A stretch of 64,000 bases of DNA from contig JAHEWK010000012.1 of NCBI GenBank assembly GCA_020740775.1, positions 1,302,001 through 1,366,000 of the forward strand, in the 5' to 3' direction. The DNA is from Ilyonectria destructans (taxonomy: Eukaryota > Ascomycota > Sordariomycetes > Hypocreales > Nectriaceae). The position numbers and the translations under genes are program-made. Below, piece after piece: positions 44,586 to 56,167 of this stretch. Within the stretch, counting starts at the first letter, position 1. Each line of letters starts with the position of its first letter. A model generated the notes under the pieces. It did not search any database and was not told the DNA's origin. It saw only the letters and a list, made by a program, of their open reading frames with translations.

Positions 44586-47128
44586 GTGGCAAGCGAAATG
44601 GTCAGTGAGATTTTGTGTCGGTCAAGGTTCTCAACGTGGTTCGTTCCTCAACTCATAGGCTACGTTTTGCTCCTTTTGATATCGGTCAGTATGAATGGAT
44701 GCATAGATTGTATTTCACCTAGGTACTGTCTATCGTCGAATGGCTAGGTTCTTCTCATATAGGCTTAACTTTATACTGCATATATAGAATCTTGGAGGTT
44801 AAATTAGCCTTAAATACTAGTTGGTATCAGAGGCTGGGAGTGGGTCGAGGGACTGAATTGAGGCCGGAAATACAATTTCTTCTCTTTTCTATCAATTTCT
44901 GTGTTTTCAGCTATTTCATAGCTTTCCAACGAGCCTAGCTACAGTTTATTTCCTTTTTAAATAACTGTACTATGAAGTCGGAAAGATTATAATCCTGAGA
45001 TTGAGGATTTCACAGCTTGAGGCCGGTAGCTTACGTTGACATATATTTTCCCGGCTGACACAGGGTTTCCGGACTGACCTCGGGACGAGGGTGGTAGGCG
45101 GCTTGCCCCATAATGCCAACGGGTATGTCTTTTTAGCTCGCATAAGATAAAGATTCTCCAATAATGGCAAGGCAGTAAAGCAAGTTAGAGACATTGTCGT
45201 TTAAGTCACATCGAGACAAGTGAAAATATTTCGTCATATTGTATGGTCGCTTGCAGCGCAGGCTTTTGTTTCAAAATATATCAAGAGATTTCGATTTTTC
45301 CTCGTCTGCGTCAAATATTGGATGGCATCGTCTCAACTATAATAAAATCCTATCGTCTGGTGCTGGCCAAAGAATATAATTTAGGGATTCGTTGCACTAC
45401 GCTGTAGCGGAGCGTTCATCCGCCTTTGCCGTAGCCGTCATTGCAATATTTACCCAAAGTTTTTGAACATTTGGTTGCCTACTGCAGCTATTGGCCCAAA
45501 CGTCTCAACTCCGAGAAATGTTGCATATCGAACGCCCTGGCACTTTTCGCATTTGCCATGGCAAACCTCGATCCCGCCAATGACATCAAGTTACTACAAG
45601 CCTCCGGTGTATTCCCGAAATATCAGGAGAGTCAAATCAACGATACTTACACGATGGTAGCTAAGGACCATTTTGTTGAGCCACAAAAATGAGAGATATT
45701 TTTAGATACTCTAGCTGACCGAACTGAACTTGAACCCCCAATTCAGCGAAGCACATTTATGGAGTTTGATTTCGACTTGGTCATCTGTTGCAGCCCTTCC
45801 CGGGGAACTTATCTGGCAGATGAATTTGGCATTATCAGCTTTACTCAATCTCATTAGATAGACCACATGCGTACACTTATTGCAAATAAGAGAGACGCAC
45901 ACTCAGCATTACGACCAACGCCCGGAGATCGAGTAACCCATACGTTACCGTTGCCGTGCAGTTACATTTTATTTCAACCCTTCCTTTCCAATCTTGCTGC
46001 CCACAGACGATAATCTCGCTGCCTGCTGTGAATAGCCTTGTCCTGACTCAAGGATATAATGTGGCAAATGGAATGAATTCCGAAATATCGAGATCACTGG
46101 GGTTGTAGGGAAGCGCTTGAACAAATGACGACTATTGCAGAGGTGCTTCGTCGCTGTAAAGGAAGTTCAGAGTGCCTTGGCACTTTATTGCGTGGCGCAG
46201 ATGGAGCGAAATAACATCTAGGTCCCGTAGATGCGTATGAAAATAATCATGCACCGGTACTATGGATTGAGCTCACAATCAATAGTGAACGGTGGTTAAA
46301 AACGCTACTGCTGTGAACAAGATGCCACATCAAACGCGTACAACAATAAGAGTACGTGAGAGCCTTGTTTTTCATTCATAAACAACCAGCAGCAGCAGAT
46401 TTGGCTATATCTGTTTAGCTCGTGATTGTTCTTTAAGAAGCCGGTAGAACTGGGCTTTAGGCAAATATGTCGTCAACCAACCAGGGATGCCAGAATATCC
46501 GGACACACCCACCTCGGTCCCCAGACATACACAGGGCCTTGCAATTGAATGAGGGGCACTCCTGGGCAACTTTGTATACAGAACAGCCCTGGAAAGGGCC
46601 TCGGACAGACGGAACGGTTTTAAGTATGATTGCTGACTCACGCCCGATCCGTCTCGGAGGCTGACGCTCCCATGGGCTCATTCGAATCGCGCAATCGGGG
46701 GATTGCGCAAGGTACCTACGTTTGTCATCGTCATCCTCGAGAGCCGCCCGCGCTGAGACGAGCAATGTTCCTGGATATCAAATAACGCCATATCTGATCC
46801 GCGAAGCTCATTGGTGTGTGGTATCCGACGCGACCCGATTAAGCTGTGGGTTGGCGCTAGTGTTGGTTTCATGGAGGTTGAGCGCCACTCCGTGATCTTG
46901 ACCGTCGAGCACGCAATATCTCACGCAATCCGATCATCAACCACGACCGCGAAGACGCAATCTGAGAATGCGGGGCTGAGTACGGGCGAGTACGGAAGCT
47001 TGGCTCTGGGTATATAAAGAAGTGCGATTAGATCGTAGACAATCACTCAATTGCACCATAAAGTTGACATTCGCCCTCAATTGCACGCCTTCTTCCATCA
47101 TAGCGGCTCAATTCTCCTATATCACACA
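44586..47128. other. Gene-free stretch with a possible retrotransposon relic
   Basis: No convincing gene. TGGTATCAGAG at 44822-44832 resembles the initiator-tRNA primer-binding site of LTR retrotransposons and follows AT-rich sequence. A perfect 8-bp-arm hairpin (GCGCAATC, GGGG loop, GATTGCGC) lies at 46689-46708, about 420 bp before the TauD gene. The ORFs at 45441-45692 and 46405-46872 have no recognisable domain. Confidence 0.45.
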
Positions 47129-48382
47129 ATGGCACCCGGCGCTTTGATCGACGAGCCCATCCAGGCGCCTTTGCCCCAGGTGAAGAATGCCGAGGCTCCC
47201 CGGTCCATCTTCCCAGATGGCATTCGAACGTCTGGCCAACATCCCCCTCTGTACGACCGCCTAAAGCCCTACTCCGAGTTCCCCCAGGAGATTTCGGGAC
47301 CGACGCTGTGGAAGCAGGAGGACTATGTCGACCATCCCGATAAATGGACACATCCTTTCACGGATGAGGAGATCCAGGAATTGAGCGATACCGCAGACCA
47401 GTTCATTGCCAGTGGCACTCCGCTTACCGGAATTTCCAAGGTAAGTCAATTCAATCCCCAGCAAGCGGCACGCGACTGACTCAATCCACAGCACAACTTC
47501 CCTCTCCCCATACTCAGCAAATCGATGGGCGCGCTCCGCGAAGATCTTATCAACGGCAAGGGCTTCATCCTCTTCAAGCGATTCCCCGCGCAGGCGTGGG
47601 GACCCCATAAGAACGCCGTGGCCTACATGGGTCTAGGCACATATCTGGGGTACTTCGTGTCCCAAAACGGCCTTGGCCACGTCCTCGGTCACGTCAAGGA
47701 CGTCGGCGATGACGCCACGCAGATCGACAAGGTCCGCATCTACCGCACCACCGCCCGACAGTTCTTCCACGCCGACGACGGAGACATTGTCGGACTGCTC
47801 TGCGTGCACCGCGCGCTGGAGGGTGGCGAGAGCGATATTGTCAGCATCCACAACGTGTGGAACTATCTCCAGCGCGAGCACCCCGACGTTGCCGAGCTGC
47901 TCACCAAGCCCGTCTGGTACTTTGACCGCAAGGGCGAGGTGTCGGATGGCGAGGAGCCGTGGGTTCGCCAGCCCGTCTTCTACGTGGAGAATGGAGGCAA
48001 GGGCCGCGTCTACTGCAAGTGGGATCCCTACTTTGTGCGCTCCCTGACGCGCTTCTCAGACAAGGGCCTCGTCCCTGTGCTGAGCGATGCCCAGAAGCGG
48101 GCCATGACCATCTTGGAGGAGACGTGCCAGAAGCTGGCTCTACACATGATCTTGGAGGTCGGCGACATCCAGTTCGTCAGCAACGCGCATCTCCTACACG
48201 CGCGGACGGCGTACGTCGACCACAACCCTCCCACGCCTCGTCGGCATCTGCTCCGTCTGTGGCTATCTACCCCCGAAAGCGAGGGCGGCTGGGCGTTGCC
48301 TATGCCCGACAGCCACGAGAAGAAGCGTGGAGGAATCCAAGTAAACAACACGGCGCCCAGGTGCCCTCTGGATGCGGAATAG
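47129..48382 (+). CDS. TauD/TfdA-family Fe(II)/2-oxoglutarate dioxygenase
   Basis: Two exons, 47129-47440 and 47492-48382, 400 aa. Iron ligands are His197 and Asp199 in RQFFHADDGD and a distal His340 in NAHLLHARTAY, with an Arg downstream (RRHLLRLWLS) suited to bind 2-oxoglutarate. Other family features are LREDLINGKGFILFKRFPAQ and GESDIVSIHNVWNYL. Fungal relatives are usually annotated taurine catabolism dioxygenases, which release sulfite from sulfonates, but many act on other carboxylates. It has no targeting signal. It is the second TauD-type gene in the window and is convergent with the GH5 gene. Confidence 0.92.
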
Positions 48383-48709
48383 ACAAAAACTGAACTTTAG
48401 CGGTCATGACGGAATAATGAATCACAATTTAAGCGTATAAATAATAATACAAAAAGTTTAAAACAGTCAACCCATTGTTTCATGAGTGACGGATTAGTAC
48501 GTAATTGAGTCGAAAGTTAATCCATAGCGTGCCATGGTATCATCGCCAGAGGCATAAGCTGGAGGGACACAAGCGCTCACGCGAAAGGGATTATGCAGGC
48601 TTCGTAACGCGTTGACTAAATCAGCATTGACCGCTCATCAATGTTCTAGAAACTTGTCTAAGAACGTCTAAGTCTAATACATGAAGCAAAATCATGACTG
48701 CACGCTCGT
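48383..48709. other. Convergent intergenic region
   Basis: Separates the 3' ends of the TauD and GH5 genes. Only AT-rich presumed 3' UTR sequence is seen. Confidence 0.5.
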
Positions 48710-51139
48710 CTACAGCAGGAACTGGATCGCAATAGCGAACAGAATAGTAAGCAGAGGAAGACAGAAGAGGAATACCTCTGGGCCATTAGCCATCTCGTCA
48801 AACCACGCTTCCCAGCTGGGCGGAATCAGATCAAAGAGGAAATCCGGAGGGCCTCCCTGCCGTCGCTCTAGCACGCGCTTAAGGAGATGCTCGCTCTGGT
48901 CGCAGATCTGGACAACCAAGCTGTGACGAGCCGCACCGCTGTGCGCAGCATGACGCACCAGCAATGTCTGCTTCGCGGCATCGTATGACCAGTCTCCATC
49001 GCTGACCCTGACGCGAATCTCGTGGTTGGCGTAGTGGTAGTTTGGCATGAATACCTCGGTCAAACGAGACTTGTCTGCGGACAGATCGTCGGTTGTCGTC
49101 TGTTTCTCACCGCCGCCTTCACTGCTCCACTCAAACTCGTACCGGAGTGTTCGATGGTCCCAATCCGAACGGATCGGCTTCCCAGCAATCTTGGCAGCAT
49201 ACGGCCGGATAACAACATCCAGCACTCGCCCTCCGCGGTACATTTCATCGTCTTCATGGGACCGGTTTCGGTAGTCTTGGCGACCAAGGCTATGCTCCCC
49301 GATATCATCGCCGTTGATGATTGAAAAGTCCTCCTTGTTCCACCCATCGCCGTACTCAAAGCGGTTGTGGGGGTTGTAATTCCACAGAGTAAACCCAACA
49401 AAGTTGTCCTCCATGGCAGAAATTAGAGCGTTCATCAGTTCTCGTTGCTTGTCATACCACCCGGTTGCGAACGCAGCGCTGCCATTGATATCGTAAGGAA
49501 TGCCGACCTCGCCGATAACCGTCGGCACCTCGCCAAGCGAGAGTTTTCCATGGTTGGCGACATTTCCAATTTGCGTTCTGTAGTTCCTCCGCAATGCCTG
49601 TGTGCCAAAGTAAAGACCCTTTAGAACAAACATGCCTCGTGACAGGCCCTGCACGTTGACACTCATGAATGCGTGGTGTTTGCTGAACAGCACGTTCAGA
49701 TCGTAGAAATGGGGGGCGTAGACAAAGTTGGCCGGACGAGGAGTGTTGATGACCGTCTGGACAGCATATTTCTGTTTCAACGTCTCTTTGTTCTCTGAAA
49801 GCTTTGCAGGCCAGGGAGGGATGAACTCGTTTGGGATGGGCTCAACGAAGGACATCTGGCGAGAAGACTTGCGTGAAACGCGGTCCGAGAATTTCTTGAG
49901 GAAGGGAGCATAGCAATCGCGATACCACTCAATCTTGTTCCCTTCACGTCCTGGCCGATGGTCCGTCTCGAAATACTCTTTGTTCAGCACGACGGGCTCT
50001 TTTTTCTGTTCGTCCCACTCCCAAACGCCATGCGCACGCCAAACACACTGCCCCATTCCGTGCTGGGACTCCGCCGACTTATCATCGAGAGACAACCACG
50101 CGGACCGGCCCTTGGGGTCGAGAACGGACTTGTGGGAGACGCGGGTCGGGAACGGCCAGGACTTGACGTAGAATTTCACCTTTTGCGCGTAACCGCTGCC
50201 GAGCGCCAGGGCTTGGGCGAACGAAGGGTAGTGGCCGATGTGTAGGTCGGTGTCGTAGTTCCAGCCGTGGAAGTCGTGCAGGTTGACCAGGCCGCGGTGG
50301 GGCTCGTTGAGAGGCTCGAATCCGAGACAGGCTTCGAGGTCGACCAGTTCGTCGGCGAGCTTTCCGAATGCCTCGACGAATGAGTCCTGGAGGTATTCTT
50401 GGATCGAGACATGCTCGGAACCGCCCTGGCCGCCAATTGGAGAGCGGCGGCATTTCAACTGCGGGGCGAGGGCATCGCCAGCCCAGAACAGAGTTGCCAT
50501 GGTCGACGCAGCCAGTTTCTGGTAGCCAGACGGCCACAGGAAAGGACCACTCGGTTCTCTCTTGTCGACAAGTCCATTTGCTCGTCGTTCCTCATCCTGT
50601 CCGTGGACGTAGGCCGCACCCGTTTCAGTAAAGGCCTCGATATCCAATCCCGCCGCCTCAAAGGTCCACCCGGGAGCGCCGCTTCCCCCGCTGAACCTGC
50701 TCCAGACATCCTGGTGAGCGCACACGAAGCACTTGATGCCGTACTGGGGCATCATTTCGATGAGAGCCCGGAGGTAGGCGATGTACTCCAAGTCCAGATC
50801 GGCAGCCGGGTCGGGACCGGCGTGGCCCAGCGACTCCCAGGTGACGAGCAGGCGCACCACGGGCAAGCCCCAGGTCTGCAGGCGGCGGAAATGCAGCGGC
50901 GCCTCATCAAGAGGAAACGGCCGGCCGGCGAATGTGACGGTCCGGTGCTGCTCGTAGAAGCCGTCGGTGAGGTGCGACAGGCCGTTGGGCTCGGTCGGCA
51001 GCTTGCTCGCGCCAGAGACATTCAGGCCGCGCAGAGACAGCACGCGGCCGTGGACATCGACAAAGTGGCCGTCCTGGATGCGAATTGGGCCGCCCAGCGC
51101 CGCGGCGGAGAGGTCATGCGCTGCGAACGAGTCGACCAT
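48710..51139 (-). CDS. GH5 (GH5_12-type) glycosylceramidase / steryl-beta-glucosidase-like enzyme
   Basis: Single exon, 809 aa from the ATG at 51139 (MVDSFAAHDLSAAALGGPIR); the reading frame is open further upstream but without domain content. GH5 features are GRVLSLRGLNVSGASKLP, VVRLLVTWESLGHAG, the acid/base Glu near residue 279 in FEPLNEPHRG, and the nucleophile Glu near residue 544 in VIGEVGIPYD. A C-terminal beta-sandwich follows and the protein ends in a hydrophobic anchor (VFLFCLPLLTILFAIAIQFL). This architecture matches the fungal membrane-bound EGCrP/Sgl1-type enzymes that cleave glucosylceramide or ergosteryl glucoside. Substrate choice between the two cannot be made here. Confidence 0.9.
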   Translation of the reverse strand: MVDSFAAHDLSAAALGGPIRIQDGHFVDVHGRVLSLRGLNVSGASKLPTEPNGLSHLTDGFYEQHRTVTFAGRPFPLDEAPLHFRRLQTWGLPVVRLLVTWESLGHAGPDPAADLDLEYIAYLRALIEMMPQYGIKCFVCAHQDVWSRFSGGSGAPGWTFEAAGLDIEAFTETGAAYVHGQDEERRANGLVDKREPSGPFLWPSGYQKLAASTMATLFWAGDALAPQLKCRRSPIGGQGGSEHVSIQEYLQDSFVEAFGKLADELVDLEACLGFEPLNEPHRGLVNLHDFHGWNYDTDLHIGHYPSFAQALALGSGYAQKVKFYVKSWPFPTRVSHKSVLDPKGRSAWLSLDDKSAESQHGMGQCVWRAHGVWEWDEQKKEPVVLNKEYFETDHRPGREGNKIEWYRDCYAPFLKKFSDRVSRKSSRQMSFVEPIPNEFIPPWPAKLSENKETLKQKYAVQTVINTPRPANFVYAPHFYDLNVLFSKHHAFMSVNVQGLSRGMFVLKGLYFGTQALRRNYRTQIGNVANHGKLSLGEVPTVIGEVGIPYDINGSAAFATGWYDKQRELMNALISAMEDNFVGFTLWNYNPHNRFEYGDGWNKEDFSIINGDDIGEHSLGRQDYRNRSHEDDEMYRGGRVLDVVIRPYAAKIAGKPIRSDWDHRTLRYEFEWSSEGGGEKQTTTDDLSADKSRLTEVFMPNYHYANHEIRVRVSDGDWSYDAAKQTLLVRHAAHSGAARHSLVVQICDQSEHLLKRVLERRQGGPPDFLFDLIPPSWEAWFDEMANGPEVFLFCLPLLTILFAIAIQFLL

Positions 51140-51501
51140 CCTGCCAGGATTGGATTGGGTGTGATATCTTGGTATCTTGGTGGTCGTGTAGCGGACACGT
51201 TGACCGCCAAAGACTAGCCGCGCGCGTTGGTTCGTACGCCGTGTCCACTGTGCTCCAGGCTGCAGCCATCGACTCCACGTGTTTATTAGCAGTGCATCAC
51301 AGACATTTGGACCTTGGATCACACCGAGATGGCGAGACGAAATGATAAAAAATGAACGCTGTTGGTATTGATGCCTTTCCAAATGCCCTAAAACACAACT
51401 ATGGACTTTCCATAAAAACCACAAATCATCGCTCGCTGGGAATATGCTGCTCGTAACGCCAACTCCAACTCCAACCCAACCCAACCCAACCCAAATGTCC
51501 A
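51140..51501. other. Upstream region of GH5 gene with CCAAC microsatellite
   Basis: 5' flank of the GH5 gene and 3' flank of the membrane protein, both read leftwards. Bases 51459-51494 are a CCAACT/CCAAC microsatellite, about seven units, ending just before the stop codon of the membrane-protein gene. Confidence 0.6.
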
Positions 51502-54060
51502 TCACCTTCTCTCGAAGCCCGTGACAGTCTTGACCTTCTTGGTGGCCTTTTCGCCCCATTCCATCATCTGAATCGCCGGCGACCGCGCCATACTCGCCCG
51601 GTCCTGCGACACGTCGCCTTCCAGGCCAAAGCCGGGCGTCTTCTCGCCCGAGTACGAAGGCACCATGCCGAACCCGACCTTGACGTGCTTGGGCTTCGTG
51701 TCGGCGCCCCATTGCACCTTGTTGAGGCTCTGCCCTCGGGTCGCCGCGATGATGGACGAGAACTTGTTGTCGCGGAACACGCCGCCCTCCTCCTGGATCG
51801 CAATCAGCCCGGAGATGACGCCCGCCGTCGCCATCAGCATCGCCACCGCGTACACGACCCACAGCTCGGCTCTGCGGTACACGAAGGCGTTGGCGGTGCG
51901 CGTGCGGATGCATGGGTACTTCTCCTTGGGGCCTGGCGACGACGTCACGCCCGAGGGCTGCGAGGGATCCTGCGCCCACGAGACGGCGAGGAATTGCGGG
52001 TTCGACAGCAGGGAAAAGATGATTTCCTCGTAGAATTCCTCAATCTCCTTGAGGAAGTTGTGAACCGGCAGGTAGTTGCGCATCTCGATCAGCCGCGTCT
52101 CGATGGCGTCAGTCTCTGCCACGTAGTTGGGCATTGCGATGGTTCCGTTGATGATGTCTCGCATCACCCTCCCCAGAGAATGGTACGCTGCTGTGCGCCG
52201 GTAGTTTTGAAGGTCCTTAGGCCTGACGTAGTTGAGCGACGGCACGGCCGTGACATTGTCCATGGTGCCGTCGTTTGCCAACTGCCCCGGGATATATCTC
52301 GTGTCGATGACCTTGTTGAGATACTCGCGCTTCTTGACCTTGTAGGATTGTATGCCGCTGGTGTAGTTGAACTGCACCGCGTATTTGGTCTCGTAGTGCT
52401 CGCACCCAAAGATCTTGGGCGTGTACGCCGTATCCCACCCCTTGACGCTCCTATTTTGCGGCTGGCGCTGCGACAGGTCCTCCACGTCGGCGTATCCGAT
52501 CCAGATGATGGGTTCGGTCCTGAAGGCGCCCAAGTTTTCCGGGTACGGCGGTTCCATCTTGGGGTTTCCTCTGTCCCCGGTGTCGATCTGCTGCGCGGCG
52601 TAGTCTCCCTGGCCAGTGACGGCGAGGTACGAGTAATTGCCAACGGGTATAATCGCATCCGTCGTAAACGGCGCCGTGGACTTTCCGAGCTTCCTGACCT
52701 TGGACCCAGTTCCCGAGGCGACTTCCTCACACTTGTACGCCGGGGCAACAAACTCAATGACGAAGGAGCAATTCCACCCAGCACCGCATATTTGTTCGGG
52801 GGCGTCCTTTCGCATCGTGGCCTGTTGGAGATAGGCTGCCCGCCATGCAACCTGCTTGAACTGCGAGCTGCTTTCCGTCCAGTAGTCGAAGGAATCCGGG
52901 TTGAGGGGGTCGGGCTCGGACCCGTCGGTGGTGGTGTTCCAGAGCGAAACAGACAGCCCGTATAGTCCCTCGATGGAAATGGGCGTGCGCCAGTCGTTGA
53001 CCTCTTCGTGCGTAAAGTTGAGAGTGCGAATCGCGGGACAGTGCGTCTTGAGTGTTTGCGTTTGGGGCGTCACAGAGAGCGTCTCTGATGTCAGAATGAC
53101 GATTAGAGGCGTGCACCAGATGTAAACGGCCAAGCACATGGCCAGCTTCGCACTGCGCAGGGCCTCCCAGTTGAACAGCGCCGTAAGGTCTTCGGCCGCC
53201 GCAAATAGCGAGTCGACGGCTGCGAGACTGAGGATCTTGCGCCGGACCATCATCCACACGCGTTGGCGGAATGCCAAAATAACTGCAGTGACCAGGTTCG
53301 CCTTGGCGAGGAAGGCTAGCGCAGTGCCATATCGCAGCATCCGCGACTGGTTGTCGGCTTCCTTTCCGTCAAGATCATTATAAAAGATGTGATGGCCAAC
53401 GGCGAAGAGAATGCCCGCCACCAAGAAACAGCACATGCTCCAGGCCTCCGACCAGAAGCCCTGCCACCACGCGATGAACCGGAAGAAGCGATTGCGATCC
53501 TGCCACCTCCTCGAGCGCACGTATTCCGACGCGGGAGCATCCCGTCCGACTTCTTCGGCCCGCGTGCCCTGGGTCAGAAGGTGAGCCTGGCTGTCTTGGG
53601 GACCCTGGTCGGCGAGAAACCTCGGGGATGCCGTTTGCGGGTACGTCTCCCACGGCGCGGGACTGGCGAAGTTGGACTCCGGGGCGTGGCCTGTCGGAGG
53701 AGCGTTTGCGGGACTGGCGGCGGGGACGGGGACGCGGCCGAAGTAGCCTGGTGAAGCCGGCCGGGGGAATGCGTGATGTGGCGTCTCTGGTGAAATTGCT
53801 GCGTATCCTCGGTGTGTCGGCTGCGGTGAATTTCTCATCGATCCTTGGTGTGATTGCTCGGGCGAATTCCTCGAGAATTCGTACTGCAAAGGTTGTGGTG
53901 ACAGGCCGGAAAACCCGTGTTGTATCGGTTGCGGCGAATGCCCCGTGTATCCCCTATACGTCGTCTCGGGCGACACAGGCGGCGAATGATCCGGTAGCAG
54001 CGGGTTTCCAGAGACATCTCTGCTCGGTCGCCAGTCGGCTTGGTGCGTGTAAGGCTCCAT
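51502..54060 (-). CDS. Fungal multi-pass membrane protein with N-terminal 12-residue repeats
   Basis: Single exon, 852 aa. Residues 37-108 are five to six tandem copies of a 12-residue unit around an SPQP/SPE core (GYTGHSPQPIQH, GFSGLSPQPLQY, GSMRNSPQPTHR and others). A further Pro/Ser-rich disordered part follows. Hydrophobic segments then occur: WSMCCFLVAGILFAVGHHIF, TALAFLAKANLVTAVILAF, LAMCLAVYIWCTPLIVILTS, and near the C-terminus LWVVYAVAMLMATAGVISGL. Between the third and fourth lies a large loop of about 350 residues with several Asn-glycosylation sites and Cys residues, probably extracellular. Such proteins are common in Sordariomycetes and are sometimes labelled formylmethionine-deformylase-like without evidence. 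Function unknown. Confidence 0.85.
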   Translation of the reverse strand: MEPYTHQADWRPSRDVSGNPLLPDHSPPVSPETTYRGYTGHSPQPIQHGFSGLSPQPLQYEFSRNSPEQSHQGSMRNSPQPTHRGYAAISPETPHHAFPRPASPGYFGRVPVPAASPANAPPTGHAPESNFASPAPWETYPQTASPRFLADQGPQDSQAHLLTQGTRAEEVGRDAPASEYVRSRRWQDRNRFFRFIAWWQGFWSEAWSMCCFLVAGILFAVGHHIFYNDLDGKEADNQSRMLRYGTALAFLAKANLVTAVILAFRQRVWMMVRRKILSLAAVDSLFAAAEDLTALFNWEALRSAKLAMCLAVYIWCTPLIVILTSETLSVTPQTQTLKTHCPAIRTLNFTHEEVNDWRTPISIEGLYGLSVSLWNTTTDGSEPDPLNPDSFDYWTESSSQFKQVAWRAAYLQQATMRKDAPEQICGAGWNCSFVIEFVAPAYKCEEVASGTGSKVRKLGKSTAPFTTDAIIPVGNYSYLAVTGQGDYAAQQIDTGDRGNPKMEPPYPENLGAFRTEPIIWIGYADVEDLSQRQPQNRSVKGWDTAYTPKIFGCEHYETKYAVQFNYTSGIQSYKVKKREYLNKVIDTRYIPGQLANDGTMDNVTAVPSLNYVRPKDLQNYRRTAAYHSLGRVMRDIINGTIAMPNYVAETDAIETRLIEMRNYLPVHNFLKEIEEFYEEIIFSLLSNPQFLAVSWAQDPSQPSGVTSSPGPKEKYPCIRTRTANAFVYRRAELWVVYAVAMLMATAGVISGLIAIQEEGGVFRDNKFSSIIAATRGQSLNKVQWGADTKPKHVKVGFGMVPSYSGEKTPGFGLEGDVSQDRASMARSPAIQMMEWGEKATKKVKTVTGFERR

Positions 54061-56167
54061 GGCGAAGCACGGGGCGGGCGGCGATCGACAAGCGTTCGGG
54101 GCCGGTCACTCGGACCGTAGCGGCGACAGTTGGACGTCCAAGAAGCTGTCAACGGCGGAGCGCAGCAGACGCGGGACATGGTCGGGTTATAACACACAAT
54201 TAGAACTTAGACTTAATAATAAGGCTGGGCCTGCTCTCGGTTTAGCTCTCGTAGCTCTGCCACCGTCTGCCCCGAGCTATATTAGGGTGCAGACGGCGAG
54301 GGTTTAGGCGCGTTCCAGGCCCATCTCAAGTGCCTCAGCCCTAGCACCAGCGGCAATGGGGCCAAGTGCCAGGCCGCCACAGCTGAACCCTGGCCTATTG
54401 CGCGTCCAATCGCTTCGGGCTCGGGGTCGACAGGGAAAAGGCTCCCGCCAAGGTGGCACGGGTGGAGCGAAGCCGTCTGCAGTCAGCACCGCGCTGACGG
54501 ACACACCTTGCTGCGGCCGGGAACTGCGGACAGCCGCTGCGGACTCCAGGACCGAGCGAGCGAATCGAAGCCCCTGGCGGGCGTCGCAGCACCACGTCGC
54601 CGTTGAGATACGAGGGGCTGTGGGGGGATGAAATGATCGCCGACTGCAAGTCGCTACCCCCTTCGGCCACCAGGTTTCAGGGTTCAATTCGTCTGGTTCT
54701 GGGGGCCCGTACGCACCTTGAAGTAAGCTTAGTGTCTCCTCAATGTCTAACCAGGAGCAATGGATCTGGATCCTGGTCTAGACCCGAGGGGAGACGCCTT
54801 AATGCCAAGACAGCCCTGTGTGGCGGTGAATGCACGACGGGTAAAACACTCTCATTCTGCCCAACGCAAATCGGAAATAGCATGTGGATCGCCGAGGAAT
54901 TCAGCCAGAATCTCCCCTCAACGGCTTACTTGCAATTAGTCCACGGCACTCTATCGTCGGGAACCACGGGAGCCATCTCTCCAATATGTGTCTCCAGCCC
55001 AGCCCCAGCCCCAGCCAAACCAGAACCGGGGTTGATGCTTGGCCCATGGCTTAAATAAACACTCCCCGGCCAAGTTTAATGACGGAGAGACTGTTTCACA
55101 CGTCGCCAAGCCTGAGTCAGCCCTGTTGGTCCCCGACAATCCGCTTGTTGAGATTGCGATGAATTACCCTTGGAAGAGCATACCTCTGCATCCGGGCCAG
55201 TGCAACCCAAGTTCAATTTTTCAACGAGATCCATCATCAATTGGGTTTGGTTAATGAGGTTTTTCCCATGGTCTTGAGCCACGCTCTCCCAAGCCAACAG
55301 ACACCTGATGCCTGGCCCAAGCGCAAATACTTTAATTCTCACTCAATCCAATAGTGCCCCAAGCTCGTCCCCAATAAATATCTTGCCTGTCGTGCTACAC
55401 CACCCGCATAGCTGGTTCGCAGTGAGACTGAAGACGGCCAATCCCATGGCAACGGAACCACCGCAATAAAGTGAGCTCGCCGAGATGGTGTCGCCCTGGG
55501 GTGGTCAGACGATGCAGGCACACATACTTATGTTGGCGGGATGTGACCCGATGTCACAGCTGAAAACTTTACACGAAACTCTCCAATGACGGGTCTCACT
55601 GTGGCCGGGAGTGCCGTCGACAAGCCTACCCCGCGTCTTGTGACGGGTCTTACCGAACGAATTGTGGCTGTAGACAGAATTGAATTGAACTCTTCTGCCA
55701 TCGCTTCAATTAGGCGAACTGAATGGATGCATATTTTGGTAGACTCCAAGTACTACTTAGGGGGGCCTCAAAGGCAGCCCCCTTTGGACTCGTTCCTCAT
55801 ACAAGGGGGGGTCGCTGAGTAGGAAAAAAGTCGTTGATTGGGGAAATAAAGATACATCAATCGCTCAGCAGATTATATGGGGAGTATGTCACTCGTTTAT
55901 CATAGAAAGAAAACTGAATATCCTCAGTATACTACTTAATTAGAGCAGCTAATTAAACCCCCTAAAAATATATAAATCCCTTAGTTCTCTATTACCTGAT
56001 ATAAGGTTCAAGATGAATGGATGTTCCGAGAGCTTGAATCGCAAACATAACCAAGTCTTGTTCTGTCGTCTTGAATTAAGTGGCAAACAGCTGCTAATTC
56101 CAAGGTACATTAGATCGTAACTTCTATTGCCAATTATAAGTATCCACGTTCACCGATACAGGTCCCC
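54061..56167. other. Gene-free stretch, GC-rich then AT-rich
   Basis: Bases 54300-54720 are noticeably GC-rich with open frames on both strands but no domain. Bases 55850-56140 are AT-rich. An inverted CCGTCTGC/GCAGACGG pair brackets 54262-54298. No gene could be supported. Confidence 0.45.

Noticed and set aside
51459..51494. CCAAC repeat that could suggest an interstitial telomere.
   Set aside because: Fungal telomeres are usually TTAGGG/CCCTAA; this is a simple microsatellite.
51140..51979. Upstream extension of the GH5 reading frame (280 codons).
   Set aside because: The translation is low-complexity with no GH5 homology, and MVDSFAAHDLS at 51139 is a natural start; the extension also overlaps the neighbouring gene.
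54356..54687. Open frames on both strands in a GC-rich block.
   Set aside because: High GC alone keeps frames open; no conserved domain or codon pattern supports a gene.
54611..54690. tRNA-like segment with a CTGCAAG loop (Cys anticodon) and a GGTTCAATTC box.
   Set aside because: The T stem cannot pair, the anticodon stem is mismatched and no acceptor stem forms.
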